NCBI RefSeq assembly: GCF_017353255.1
Contig: NZ_JAFMYU010000002.1
Coordinates: 186,001-250,000, forward strand
Direction of reading: 5' to 3'
From: Fibrella aquatilis
GTDB lineage: Bacteria; Bacteroidota; Bacteroidia; Cytophagales; Spirosomataceae
Length of the DNA: 64,000 bases
How positions within the stretch are numbered: the stretch's first letter is position 1; each line of letters begins with the position of its first letter. Below the pieces are notes generated by a model. It ran no database searches. It saw only the letters and a program-made list of their open reading frames with translations, and was not told the DNA's origin. This document shows positions 43,175-50,722 of the stretch, piece after piece. A program made the position numbers and the translations under genes.

Positions 43175-43621
43175 TTACTGCACCGGCACCAGACCGGGTA
43201 GCAGTGGCGAACGCCCATCGAGCGTTGGCGACTCATCGAGTTGGGCGACATAGCGGTCTTTTCCCACAACTCGTAATGTAACATTGGCCACCCCTCTTCC
43301 GAGCATTCCGATGGCCTTGGCGGCGGCAGTCGTCATATCGACGATGCGGCCTTTGTGAAACGGCCCCCGGTCATTGATCCGGATAACGACCGACTGCTGG
43401 TTGGATTGATTGGTTACTTCAACCAGCGTATTGAAAGGTAATGTGCGGTGCGCGCCGGTTAACATATGTTGTTTAACGCGCTCGCCGCTTGTTGTCCGAC
43501 ATCCGTTGAACCGATTGGCGTAATAGGATGCCTTGCCTGACTGCTGTGGTGCCTGTTTTTGGGGCACGCCTGTTGAGCAAGAGGTACTCAACAGTAGCAG
43601 GAGGGATGTGAATAAACTCAT
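43175..43621 (-). CDS. rlpA: RlpA-like lipoprotein (septal ring lytic transglycosylase family)
   Basis: The protein has 148 residues from the ATG at 43621, giving a lipoprotein signal (LLLLSTSC). The double-psi beta-barrel domain begins GKASYYANRFNGCRTTSGE and includes VVIRINDRGPFHKGRIVDMT, where the Asp of NDRGPF is the conserved catalytic-site acid. RlpA proteins bind or cleave peptidoglycan at the septum. No SPOR domain is present, so it is the short form. A good promoter lies at 43715-43745. Confidence 0.9.
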   Translation of the reverse strand: MSLFTSLLLLLSTSCSTGVPQKQAPQQSGKASYYANRFNGCRTTSGERVKQHMLTGAHRTLPFNTLVEVTNQSNQQSVVIRINDRGPFHKGRIVDMTTAAAKAIGMLGRGVANVTLRVVGKDRYVAQLDESPTLDGRSPLLPGLVPVQ

Positions 43622-43714
43622 ACAGTCTTTGGTTCGTGAAACAATAGAAGAAGACCTTTCCAAAACCGGGTTTCATAACGCCTTCATTCACCAAAAAATG
43701 CAATTCCCTACTAA

Positions 43715-43745
43715 CAAAGATAGCAATAAAGGGCTATAGAACAAA
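43715..43745 (-). promoter_or_regulatory. Predicted promoter of rlpA
   Basis: The minus strand has TTTG (43745-43742), a 19-nt spacer and TATCTTTG (43722-43715), a near-ideal Bacteroidota promoter, about 95 nt before the rlpA start. Confidence 0.65.
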
Positions 43746-43891
43746 GCGTTATGACTGCCTGATCTGTATCTAGCCTGTAGAGTAATGTCCACGAAATATG
43801 ATTTTTCCAGAAAATTATATTCCCCGCTTTCTTTTTGTTGTGCCCCGCCGCACCGTATTTTGACCCGTACTATCCCTAAATTGATTGACCA

Positions 43892-44215
43892 GTGGACGAG
43901 CGAACGAACGAGAAAATCTATTCAAAACGGGTGCGTGCGGGCAAAAGGACCTACTTTTTCGACGTGAAGGCCACCCGTGGCAATGACTTCTACCTTACCC
44001 TCACCGAGAGTCGCCGCCTGCCGCATGGCGACGGGTTTACCTACGACAAGCAAAAGATGTTTCTCTACAAAGAAGACTTCGGCAAGTTTCTCGAAGCCCT
44101 CCAGGAAACCATCGACTACGTGAAAACCGAGCTGATGCCCGACACCGATTTCACCCAATTCGACCGCCCCGAAGCCGTTGCCGACGACCTCCATACGGAG
44201 CTAAAATGGGAATAG
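43892..44215 (+). CDS. DUF3276 / PurA-like nucleic-acid-binding protein
   Basis: The protein has 107 residues and starts at a GTG: the frame has a TGA only two codons upstream and no ATG, so the GTG is well supported. The sequence IYSKRVRAGKRTYFFDVKAT and the FGKFLEALQETIDYV helix are those of the PUR-alpha-like DUF3276 family, conserved in Bacteroidota and able to bind single-stranded nucleic acid. Single gene; its exact role is not settled. Confidence 0.9.
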   Translation: MDERTNEKIYSKRVRAGKRTYFFDVKATRGNDFYLTLTESRRLPHGDGFTYDKQKMFLYKEDFGKFLEALQETIDYVKTELMPDTDFTQFDRPEAVADDLHTELKWE

Positions 44216-44286
44216 TACTATTTTGATCAAAGTCACCAAGCCAGCCTCGACCCCGGTCTGAGGCTTTTTTTGTAAATTTGCATTGT

Positions 44287-44388
44287 GTAGAGACGCAACA
44301 TCCTGCGTCTCACATGCGTCAGCAATGATGTAATTATAAACTAAGCGTATTGCTGACGCGAGAGAGACGCAAGATGTTGCGTCTCTAC
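44287..44388. repeat. Long inverted repeat (AGAGACGCAACAT family)
   Basis: The arms 44287-44326 and 44349-44388 pair over 40 bp with a few differences: GTAGAGACGCAACATCCTGC outside, then GCGTCAGCAAT as the inner core, which contains the same GCTGACGC heptamer seen at 20701 and 41853. It lies between the DUF3276 and ychF genes, both on the plus strand. The right end is 22 nt before the ychF ATG. Confidence 0.93.
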
Positions 44389-44409
44389 CAGACTACCAAC
44401 ATCATTTTC

Positions 44410-45510
44410 ATGGGACTTCAATGTGGCATTGTGGGTTTGCCAAACGTGGGCAAATCCACCTTATTTAACGCAATTTCGACCGGCAAGGCCGAAGCTGCCA
44501 ATTACCCCTTTTGCACTATCGAACCCAACGTGGGTGTGGTGACCGTACCCGACGAACGGCTCGATTCGCTCGAAAAGCTGGTGACCCCGCAGCGGGTGGT
44601 GCCAACCATCATCGAGTTTGTCGACATTGCCGGGCTGGTGAAAGGCGCTAGTCAGGGCGCGGGTTTGGGCAATAAATTCCTGGCCAATATCCGCGAGGTA
44701 GACGCCATTGTGCACGTGGTGCGCTGCTTTGAAGACGACAACATCGTACACGTAGAAGGCCGCGTCGACCCTGTTTTCGACAAAGAAATCATCGACGCTG
44801 AACTGCAACTGAAAGATTTAGAGTCGGTTGACAAAAAAATGCAGAAGCTGGAGCGCAACGCCAAGTCGGGCGATGCACGGGCGAAGGCAGCACTCGAGAC
44901 GCTGCGGTTGTACAAAACCGCGCTGGAGCAGGGCAAAAGCGCCCGCACGGTGCAGGTGTCTGCCGAAGAGCAGGAAGAGGCCATCGGCGATATCGACCTG
45001 CTGACGGTGAAGCCCGTGCTCTACGTAGCCAACGTCGACGAAGGATCGCTGCCCAACGGCAATGCCTATTCCGACAAGCTGCGGGCGGCGGTGGCCGACG
45101 AAGGTGCCGACGTAGTGGTGATTTCGGCGGGGATCGAATCGCAGATTGCCGAGATGAGCGACCCCGAAGAGCGCGAACTGTTTCTGAGCGAATACGGCCT
45201 GACCGAATCGGGTTTGAGCAAGCTCATCAAGGCGTCGTACAAACTGCTGGGCCTGATCACCTACTTCACGGCGGGCGTGAAAGAAGTTCGTGCCTGGACC
45301 ATCCGCCGGGGTTGGAAAGCCCCCGCCGCCGCTGGCGTGATCCACACCGATTTCGAGAAGAAATTCATTCGCGCCCAGGTCATGAAACTCGCTGATTTCG
45401 AGCAGTTTAAAACCGAATCGGCCGTGAAAGAAGCTGGCAAACTGTCGGTAGAAGGCAAAGAATACGTCGTGCAGGACGGCGACATCATGGAGTTTCTGCA
45501 CGGGGCATAA
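44410..45510 (+). CDS. ychF: Redox-regulated ATPase/GTPase YchF
   Basis: The protein has 366 residues from the ATG at 44410 ([20 protein letters not shown]); a longer frame to 44350 runs through the repeat and is rejected. The P-loop is residues 9-17 (GLPNVGKST), a coiled-coil insert lies in the middle, and a C-terminal TGS domain is present. YchF (OLA1) binds ribosomes and prefers ATP. It is a universally conserved housekeeping gene. Confidence 0.96.
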   Translation: MGLQCGIVGLPNVGKSTLFNAISTGKAEAANYPFCTIEPNVGVVTVPDERLDSLEKLVTPQRVVPTIIEFVDIAGLVKGASQGAGLGNKFLANIREVDAIVHVVRCFEDDNIVHVEGRVDPVFDKEIIDAELQLKDLESVDKKMQKLERNAKSGDARAKAALETLRLYKTALEQGKSARTVQVSAEEQEEAIGDIDLLTVKPVLYVANVDEGSLPNGNAYSDKLRAAVADEGADVVVISAGIESQIAEMSDPEERELFLSEYGLTESGLSKLIKASYKLLGLITYFTAGVKEVRAWTIRRGWKAPAAAGVIHTDFEKKFIRAQVMKLADFEQFKTESAVKEAGKLSVEGKEYVVQDGDIMEFLHGA

Positions 45511-45523
45511 CAAGGAAGTTTCC

Positions 45524-45609
45524 AGTTTTCAGTTTAAGAGGTTTTCAGTTGGCTGACGCAAGACCCTACGTTTGCGTCAGCCAACTGAAAACCTCTTAAA
45601 CTGAAAACT
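45524..45609. repeat. Perfect 38-bp inverted repeat between ychF and tetR
   Basis: The arms 45524-45561 and 45572-45609 pair perfectly: AGTTTTCAGTTTAAGAGG, TTTTCAGTT, then the core GGCTGACGCAA, with a 10-nt loop. The same core occurs with other outer words at 20700 and 41852. It should terminate ychF. Confidence 0.97.
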
Positions 45610-45624
45610 TTTTAAACTGAACAC

Positions 45625-46203
45625 ATGGCTCGACCAAAGGCTTTTGCGGAACAGGATGCCCTTCAGGCAGCGATGGAAACCTTTTGGCAAAAGGGGTATC
45701 ACCAGACATCGATGCAGGATTTGGTCGATGCCATGGGTATCAACCGGGCCAGCCTGTACGATACCTTCGCTGATAAGCACACGCTGTATAAGCTGGCGCT
45801 GGTGCATTATGCCGACCTGAACCGGGCCGAACTGACCGAGGCCATTGCGGAAGCGGAGTCGGCCCGCGCTAAAATCCAGCTCATCTTCGACCGGGTGGTG
45901 CAGGAGATTGTGGACGATAGCGAGCAGAAAGGGTGCTTCCTTACTAACGCCACCCTGGAAATGCTGCCCCACTACCCCGACGTGGCAACCATCATTACCG
46001 ATGATACCGAGGCCCTGACCGCCACCTTGCATGACCTATTGCACGAGGGCATTGCAGCCAAAGAATTTCGGGCTAAACTGCCTGTTGATGAGGTAGTTCC
46101 GTATCTGATAAGTCAGCTGTCGGGCCTGCGGGTGCTGGGCAAAACAAATGCCAGCCCCACTATGCTAAAAGCAGTAGTAGAGCTGGCAATGAAAACGTTG
46201 TGA
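45625..46203 (+). CDS. TetR/AcrR-family transcriptional regulator
   Basis: The 192-residue protein has an N-terminal helix-turn-helix (residues 8-55, containing FWQKGYHQTSMQDLVDAMG and SLYDTFADKHTLYK) and a helical ligand domain of the TetR_C type, with CFLTNATLEMLPHYPDVA. It resembles the AcuR/YxaF-like repressors of reactive-compound responses. No target gene is divergent from it, and its stop abuts the palindrome 46206-46310, so its regulon is not evident. Confidence 0.92.
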   Translation: MARPKAFAEQDALQAAMETFWQKGYHQTSMQDLVDAMGINRASLYDTFADKHTLYKLALVHYADLNRAELTEAIAEAESARAKIQLIFDRVVQEIVDDSEQKGCFLTNATLEMLPHYPDVATIITDDTEALTATLHDLLHEGIAAKEFRAKLPVDEVVPYLISQLSGLRVLGKTNASPTMLKAVVELAMKTL

Positions 46204-46205
46204 TG

Positions 46206-46310
46206 TACGATGTACGAATTACGATTTACGATTTACGATTTATTGCTTACGCCGGAGCACAGGTACTATGGCGTAAGCAACAAATCGTAAATCGTAATTC
46301 GTACATCGTA
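46206..46310. repeat. Long inverted repeat (ACGAATTACG word, GCTTACGCC core)
   Basis: The left arm 46206-46252 and right arm 46270-46310 match except for one extra ACGATTT unit in the left arm and one substitution. Words: TACGATGTACGAATTACG and ATTTACGATTT; core TTGCTTACGCCGGAGCA (46243-46259). It lies between convergent tetR and the broken barrel gene. Confidence 0.95.
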
Positions 46311-46317
46311 AATCAGT

Positions 46318-46974
46318 TTAATACTCTCGGCCGATGCCGAAGTTGTAGCCTACCCCAATGGTAATCATCTGGTTACGTAGGTCGCTGTTTGCCACGGCTA
46401 ACGGTGTGACGCCGTAGGTATAGCGAGCATCGACGGTGAACCGCTGCGTGGCACCCGTGCGGAAATTGGCCTGGAAACCAGCGGTAAGTCCCAAATCAGC
46501 GGCGCGGTAGGGGTTGCTTGTTTCAGGAATCACGTCGATGCTGCCCCCCTTCACAATCGTGGCGTGACTGAGGTACAGTGCCGATACCACGCCTCCGTAA
46601 ATGTTTGGCCTGAAATTGCCGGACCGGTTCAGAAAATACCGGGCCGTGATGGGTACTTCGAGGTAGTTGATCCGGTAATTGAGCGATTGGTCTCCGTAGG
46701 CATTGTGGCTACCCCGTTGCGAATAGAGTACGTCTATGGCAAAGCCAAACCGGCTGACATTGCTATACATGACGCCCAAACCAGCCGACAGACCGGGCAG
46801 CAACTGATTGGTCTGGCTATCGGCTGTTTTTGTAGGGCCAACCACACCCGCGAAGTTGGTCAGGTTCAGCCCAACCCGTGGGCCAAAGCTCCACCGCTAC
46901 CGCGACTGACCGAAGCTGATAGTTTGAACAAAAAAGAGTGCGGCGAAAAGAATACTATACCGTACGTTTTTCAT
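46318..46974 (-). pseudogene. PorT-like outer-membrane beta-barrel protein with an in-frame stop
   Basis: From the ATG at 46974 the frame encodes a signal peptide (MKNVRYSILFAALFFVQTIS) and FGQSR, then a TAG at 46899-46897, then RWSFGPRVGLNLTNFAG and the rest of a barrel ending GVGYNFGIGREY. The neighbouring paralogue reads SRQRWSLGPRVGLNLTNLAG at the same point, so one CAG-to-TAG change explains the stop. All other codons stay open, so the lesion is recent, or the stop is read through. Without it the protein would be 218 residues. A separate start at 46845 would lack any signal peptide. Confidence 0.85.
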
Positions 46975-46988
46975 GGCATCTGCTAAAG

Positions 46989-47708
46989 TTACCGCGCCCG
47001 GATTGGCAGCTTGCGGTCGCCAGGCTGGTACTGGCGACCAATGCCGAAATTATAACCTAAACCAATGGTAATCATTTGGTTACGCACATCAGTTGCTCTA
47101 TACGCAATGTTTGTAATACCTTGCGTATAGCGGGCATCGACGGTAAAGTGCTGCCGTGGGCCGGTACCCCAGTTGAGTTGAATACCACCCGTTACGCCAA
47201 GGTCAGCCGAGCGGTAGTCATCGGTGGTGTTAACCGATATTTCACTGTTATTTCCCTTGATAGTCCCTACGCCGCTGAGGCGCAATGCGGGCACGGCACC
47301 CAGATAAATGTTTGGCCGGAAGTTGCCCCCTCGCGTAAGGTAATAACGCCCTGTAATGGGCACTTCTAGGTAGTTCACCCGGTTGATGCCCGTGTATTCG
47401 ATATTGTTGGCAATGGTTTTGGCCTTATTTCCTCGTTGTGAATACAGAATATCTACGCCAAAACCGAAGCGGCTGATATCACTATACACAAAGCCAATCC
47501 CTGCCGATAAGCCAGGCAGCAATTCATTAGAACCATTACCATTGGTTCCCTGAGGAATACCCGGCACATTGATGCTCGTACCAGCCAAGTTAGTCAGGTT
47601 TAGCCCCACACGAGGACCCAAACTCCAGCGTTGGCGTGATTGACCGAAGCTAACGGTCTGAGAGAAAAGAAGAATAGTGAAAAGAAGGATGTAACGTGCG
47701 TTTTGCAT
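46989..47708 (-). CDS. PorT-like outer-membrane beta-barrel protein
   Basis: The 239-residue protein has a signal peptide (to SFGQ, about residue 23) and alternating strands of an eight-stranded barrel typical of the PorT/OmpW-like family in Bacteroidota (YSDISRFGFGVDILYSQRG, YLEVPITGRYYL, QMITIGLGYNFGIG). Function is unknown; relatives are common small outer-membrane proteins. It lies 14 nt upstream of the broken paralogue on the same strand, a tandem duplication. Confidence 0.88.
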   Translation of the reverse strand: MQNARYILLFTILLFSQTVSFGQSRQRWSLGPRVGLNLTNLAGTSINVPGIPQGTNGNGSNELLPGLSAGIGFVYSDISRFGFGVDILYSQRGNKAKTIANNIEYTGINRVNYLEVPITGRYYLTRGGNFRPNIYLGAVPALRLSGVGTIKGNNSEISVNTTDDYRSADLGVTGGIQLNWGTGPRQHFTVDARYTQGITNIAYRATDVRNQMITIGLGYNFGIGRQYQPGDRKLPIRAR

Positions 47709-47961
47709 AAAAAGATGGGAGACATTTCATGCCTACGATCAAAAGCTACGTAACTGGCTCATTATTAACTGAATAACATTAAGCATAGCAACTGATAACC
47801 TTCGGCAAAGTATAATAATTTTAAGTTTACTGATTGAACCCATAACGGTCATCAACCGGCTTTGTTTCATGAATACCCATTGTTTTCGTGAACGGCCCCG
47901 AATGGCTACTTTTACGTATTGACCCTTGCGGCGAAAAAATTGTATTCAACAAACAGAATTC

Positions 47962-49137
47962 ATGAAAAGACCTTCCCTGTATTTCACCGACGACCACGAC
48001 CTGTTTCGGCAGAGCGTACGGCAGTTTATCGAGAAAGAAGTGGTGCCCCATACCGAAGCCTGGGAGACCGCCCGCCGTATTCCGCTATCTGTTTTCGGGC
48101 GCATGGGTGAGCTAGGTTTTCTGGGCCTGCCCTACGCCGAAGCGTATGGCGGATCGGGGGCCGATTTCTGGTTTTCGGTGGTGTTTCTGGAAGAACTGGC
48201 CCGTTGCGGCATGGGCGGTTTCGTGACGGCGGTGAGCGTACACGAGTATATGGCCATCAACCATATTGCCAAGGCTGGTTCTGATGATCTGAAAGCCAGG
48301 TATTTAGCGCCCGCTATTGCCGGTCAGAAAGTGGCCGCGCTGGCTATTTCCGAACCCGACACCGGCTCCGACGTGTCATCTATCCGCTCCACGGCGATCA
48401 AAGACGGGGATCATTACATCATCAACGGGGCTAAGACGTTCATCAGCAACGGCACCTACGGCGACTTTGTCACGCTGACGGTGAAGACACGGCCGGAAGG
48501 CGGAGCCAACGGCGTGAGCCTGATCGTGGTAGACTTGGACAGCCCCGGCATCACGCGCACGAAGCTCAACAAGATGGGCTGGCACAGTTCTGACACTGCC
48601 GAAATCCGGTTCGACGACGTGCGCGTGCCTGTTGAAAACCTCATTGGCGTAGAGAATTCGGGGTTTTATTACCTCATGGAAAGCCTGCAACTGGAGCGCC
48701 TCGTGGCCGCCATCATGGCCGTGTCGGGCGCCGAAGTAGCCCTCGATTGGACACTCGACTACCTGAACGAGCGCGAAGCCTTCGGCAAGAAGATTGGCAA
48801 GTTCCAGGCCATACGCCACAAAATTGCCGACGTAGCCACCGAAATCGAGATGGCGAAGCAGTTTGTGCACCACACCTGCTGGCTTTTCACGCAGGGCGAA
48901 GTGGTGGTGAAGGAGTGCTCGATGGCGAAGCTCTACACCTCCGAAATGCAGAAGCGGGTGATCGACACCTGCCTGCAATTTTTCGGTGGTTACGGGTTCA
49001 TGGAAGACTACCCCATCTGCCGCGCCTACCGCGACGCCCGCGCCGGTACCATTGCCGGGGGTACCTCTGAAATCATGCGCGAAATCATCGCCAAAATCGT
49101 CGTCGACGCCGTAGCGTACAAACCGGCGTATGCGTAA
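47962..49137 (+). CDS. Acyl-CoA dehydrogenase (long-chain/LCAD-like active site)
   Basis: The protein has 391 residues from the ATG at 47962. It has FAD-binding sequence AISEPDTGSDVSSI and GAKTFISNG and the helical C-terminal domain. The usual short-chain catalytic site IYEGT is here IAGGT, so the base cannot be at that place. Instead Glu245 in LQLERLVAA fits the position used in long-chain and isovaleryl-CoA dehydrogenases. It oxidises acyl-CoA to trans-2-enoyl-CoA. Chain length is inferred. It ends at the first bases of the palindrome 49138-49226. Confidence 0.92.
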   Translation: MKRPSLYFTDDHDLFRQSVRQFIEKEVVPHTEAWETARRIPLSVFGRMGELGFLGLPYAEAYGGSGADFWFSVVFLEELARCGMGGFVTAVSVHEYMAINHIAKAGSDDLKARYLAPAIAGQKVAALAISEPDTGSDVSSIRSTAIKDGDHYIINGAKTFISNGTYGDFVTLTVKTRPEGGANGVSLIVVDLDSPGITRTKLNKMGWHSSDTAEIRFDDVRVPVENLIGVENSGFYYLMESLQLERLVAAIMAVSGAEVALDWTLDYLNEREAFGKKIGKFQAIRHKIADVATEIEMAKQFVHHTCWLFTQGEVVVKECSMAKLYTSEMQKRVIDTCLQFFGGYGFMEDYPICRAYRDARAGTIAGGTSEIMREIIAKIVVDAVAYKPAYA

Positions 49138-49226
49138 GGGGAATTTAAAGTCTAAAGTTGGCTGACCCAGGCGGTCCCGCGTCCGGGTTACGCCTGGGTC
49201 AGCCAACTTTAGACTTTAAACTCCCC
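49138..49226. repeat. Inverted repeat, 36-bp arms with one mismatch
   Basis: The arms 49138-49173 and 49191-49226 pair with a single difference: GGGGAATTTAAAGTCTAAAG then TTGGCTGACCCAGGCG. The core GGCTGAC is a variant of GGCTGACGC. It fills the entire space between the stop codons of the convergent acyl-CoA dehydrogenase and anti-sigma-like genes. Confidence 0.95.
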
Positions 49227-49227
49227 T

Positions 49228-49962
49228 TCACAACTTCACCGCCGGGGGCCAGTCGCTGAAGGCGCGTTCGGGGTTGATGGTGCGGGCGCGGCGGGTGGCT
49301 TGTTGTTGGTCGGCGAGGGTAGTGGGGGCGCTGGGGTCTAGGGGTAGGGTAGCGACGGGAACCGGTGCTGGCGACATGGCAACAACCTCTGCCGCCGCTG
49401 TCGGTGCTTCAGCGGCCGAACGCAACGGCGATCTCCTGGCTACGACCCGACGCAGGTTTTTACCCGCGACTATTTTCGCTGGTACGGCCAAAAAAGCGGC
49501 TTTCTGGGGTGCAGAGGCTGTCTCGGCCGTTCCCAAGTCTTTTACGTCCAGCAAGACCGTGCCTGGCTCCAACTGGGGCTGCGTCACGTGCGTTACAGCC
49601 GGGATACCGCTTTTTTGCGCTACCGTGATAGCGGGGTTGGTGGTGTAGATCAGGTACAGGGCTACGCTCATCACCAGCAGCACCGACGCGGCCAGGCTGG
49701 TAACCCAGAGGGGCATCAGACGGCGGGGTGTGGCGGCTTCATGGATGCGCTCCTGAAGGGCCTCGTGCAGACTTTTGGTTTGGCGTTGCAGGCTGCTACC
49801 GGCTTGCTGAATGGCCTCCAGGCCCTCCAGCGCATCGGCGTAGATGGGGTTTTCGAGTAGTAGCCGCTCGATGCGGTGCTGCTCGGCCGCGCTGAGCTGT
49901 CCGGCCTGATAGGCCCGCAGCTCGTCGAGGGTAAGTGGTTGATTATAGGCTGAATAACTCAT
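49228..49962 (-). CDS. Membrane anti-sigma-like protein paired with a sigma factor
   Basis: The 244-residue protein has an N-terminal cytoplasmic domain with LTLDELRAYQAGQLSAAEQHRIE, which resembles the start of Bacteroidota anti-sigma/TonB-box-type regulators. One membrane helix follows (about residues 84-106), then a Pro/Ala-rich periplasmic part. No zinc-binding anti-sigma cysteines are seen. Its ATG overlaps the sigma gene stop (ATGA), the strongest reason to see it as the regulator of that sigma factor. The C-terminus stops abruptly near the palindrome; relatives may be longer. Confidence 0.75.
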   Translation of the reverse strand: MSYSAYNQPLTLDELRAYQAGQLSAAEQHRIERLLLENPIYADALEGLEAIQQAGSSLQRQTKSLHEALQERIHEAATPRRLMPLWVTSLAASVLLVMSVALYLIYTTNPAITVAQKSGIPAVTHVTQPQLEPGTVLLDVKDLGTAETASAPQKAAFLAVPAKIVAGKNLRRVVARRSPLRSAAEAPTAAAEVVAMSPAPVPVATLPLDPSAPTTLADQQQATRRARTINPERAFSDWPPAVKL

Positions 49963-50549
49963 TTCTGTAAGATCAATTTCAGGTTACGGCGGCCGTTCTG
50001 GAGATAGCTTTTCACCTGTTTCAAGTCAAAGCCGGTGAGATCGGCCACATCAGCATAGCTTTTCTGCTGCAAATAAAACAGGTCGATGCACACGCGCTGC
50101 GGGTCGGGTAGTTGACCCAGCGCGGCGGGTAACCGGCTCAGGTGCCGTTCCAGGTCCAGCGCGGCTTCGTCCTCATCAGGCCACACGGCCAGCACCTCGT
50201 GGGTAGGCCGGTCGTCGTCGATCAGGTCCATGTCACCGTCGCCGCCTACCCGCACACGTTGCTTGCGCAGGTGCATGAGGCAGTGGTTGCGTGCCACGGA
50301 ATGTAGCCAGCTTTTGAAGTTGATCACCTCATGCCGCCGCAGGTCTACAATTAGCTGTTCAAATAACTGCATCACCGCGTCTTTGCTGTCGGCTTCGTCG
50401 CGCAGGTATTTGAAACAAACGGCATAGACCAGGTCAATGTGGCGCTCGTATAATTCACCCAGCACGTCCAGGTCGCCCGTGGCCTTATACGCCGACACGA
50501 AGTCGGCATCGGCGGTGGGGCGAGCTTTGCGAAAGCGTTTGAAAAACAT
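49959..50549 (-). CDS. Sigma-70 family (ECF-type) sigma factor
   Basis: The 196-residue protein has region 2 near residues 25-95 (LGELYERHIDLVYAVCFKYL, FKSWLHSVARNHCLMHLRK) and region 4 near 135-190 (LPDPQRVCIDLFYLQQKSY then ADVADLTGFDLKQVKSYLQN). The two regions are joined by an acidic linker. It heads a two-gene operon with the membrane anti-sigma-like protein, coupled by ATGA. Likely a cell-surface or stress response sigma; targets unknown. Confidence 0.92.
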   Translation of the reverse strand: MFFKRFRKARPTADADFVSAYKATGDLDVLGELYERHIDLVYAVCFKYLRDEADSKDAVMQLFEQLIVDLRRHEVINFKSWLHSVARNHCLMHLRKQRVRVGGDGDMDLIDDDRPTHEVLAVWPDEDEAALDLERHLSRLPAALGQLPDPQRVCIDLFYLQQKSYADVADLTGFDLKQVKSYLQNGRRNLKLILQK

Positions 50550-50722
50550 ACGCGCAGGCTGTTTTGGGTCAGAACATCAACGACACCGTATTGATGCCGG
50601 ACTACAATTATTTCCACAAACCGGTACTGACTTTTAGTATCAGAATGACTTACACGATAAGCAATGCCGGAGCAGGCGGCTTGTCTTTATCTTTATAGGC
50701 TCCTTATCAATCTACCCAGCCT

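Noticed and set aside
47962-49137. Inactive acyl-CoA dehydrogenase because IYEGT is IAGGT
   Set aside because: Glu245 in LQLERL fills the alternative catalytic position of the long-chain and isovaleryl types, so activity is likely intact.
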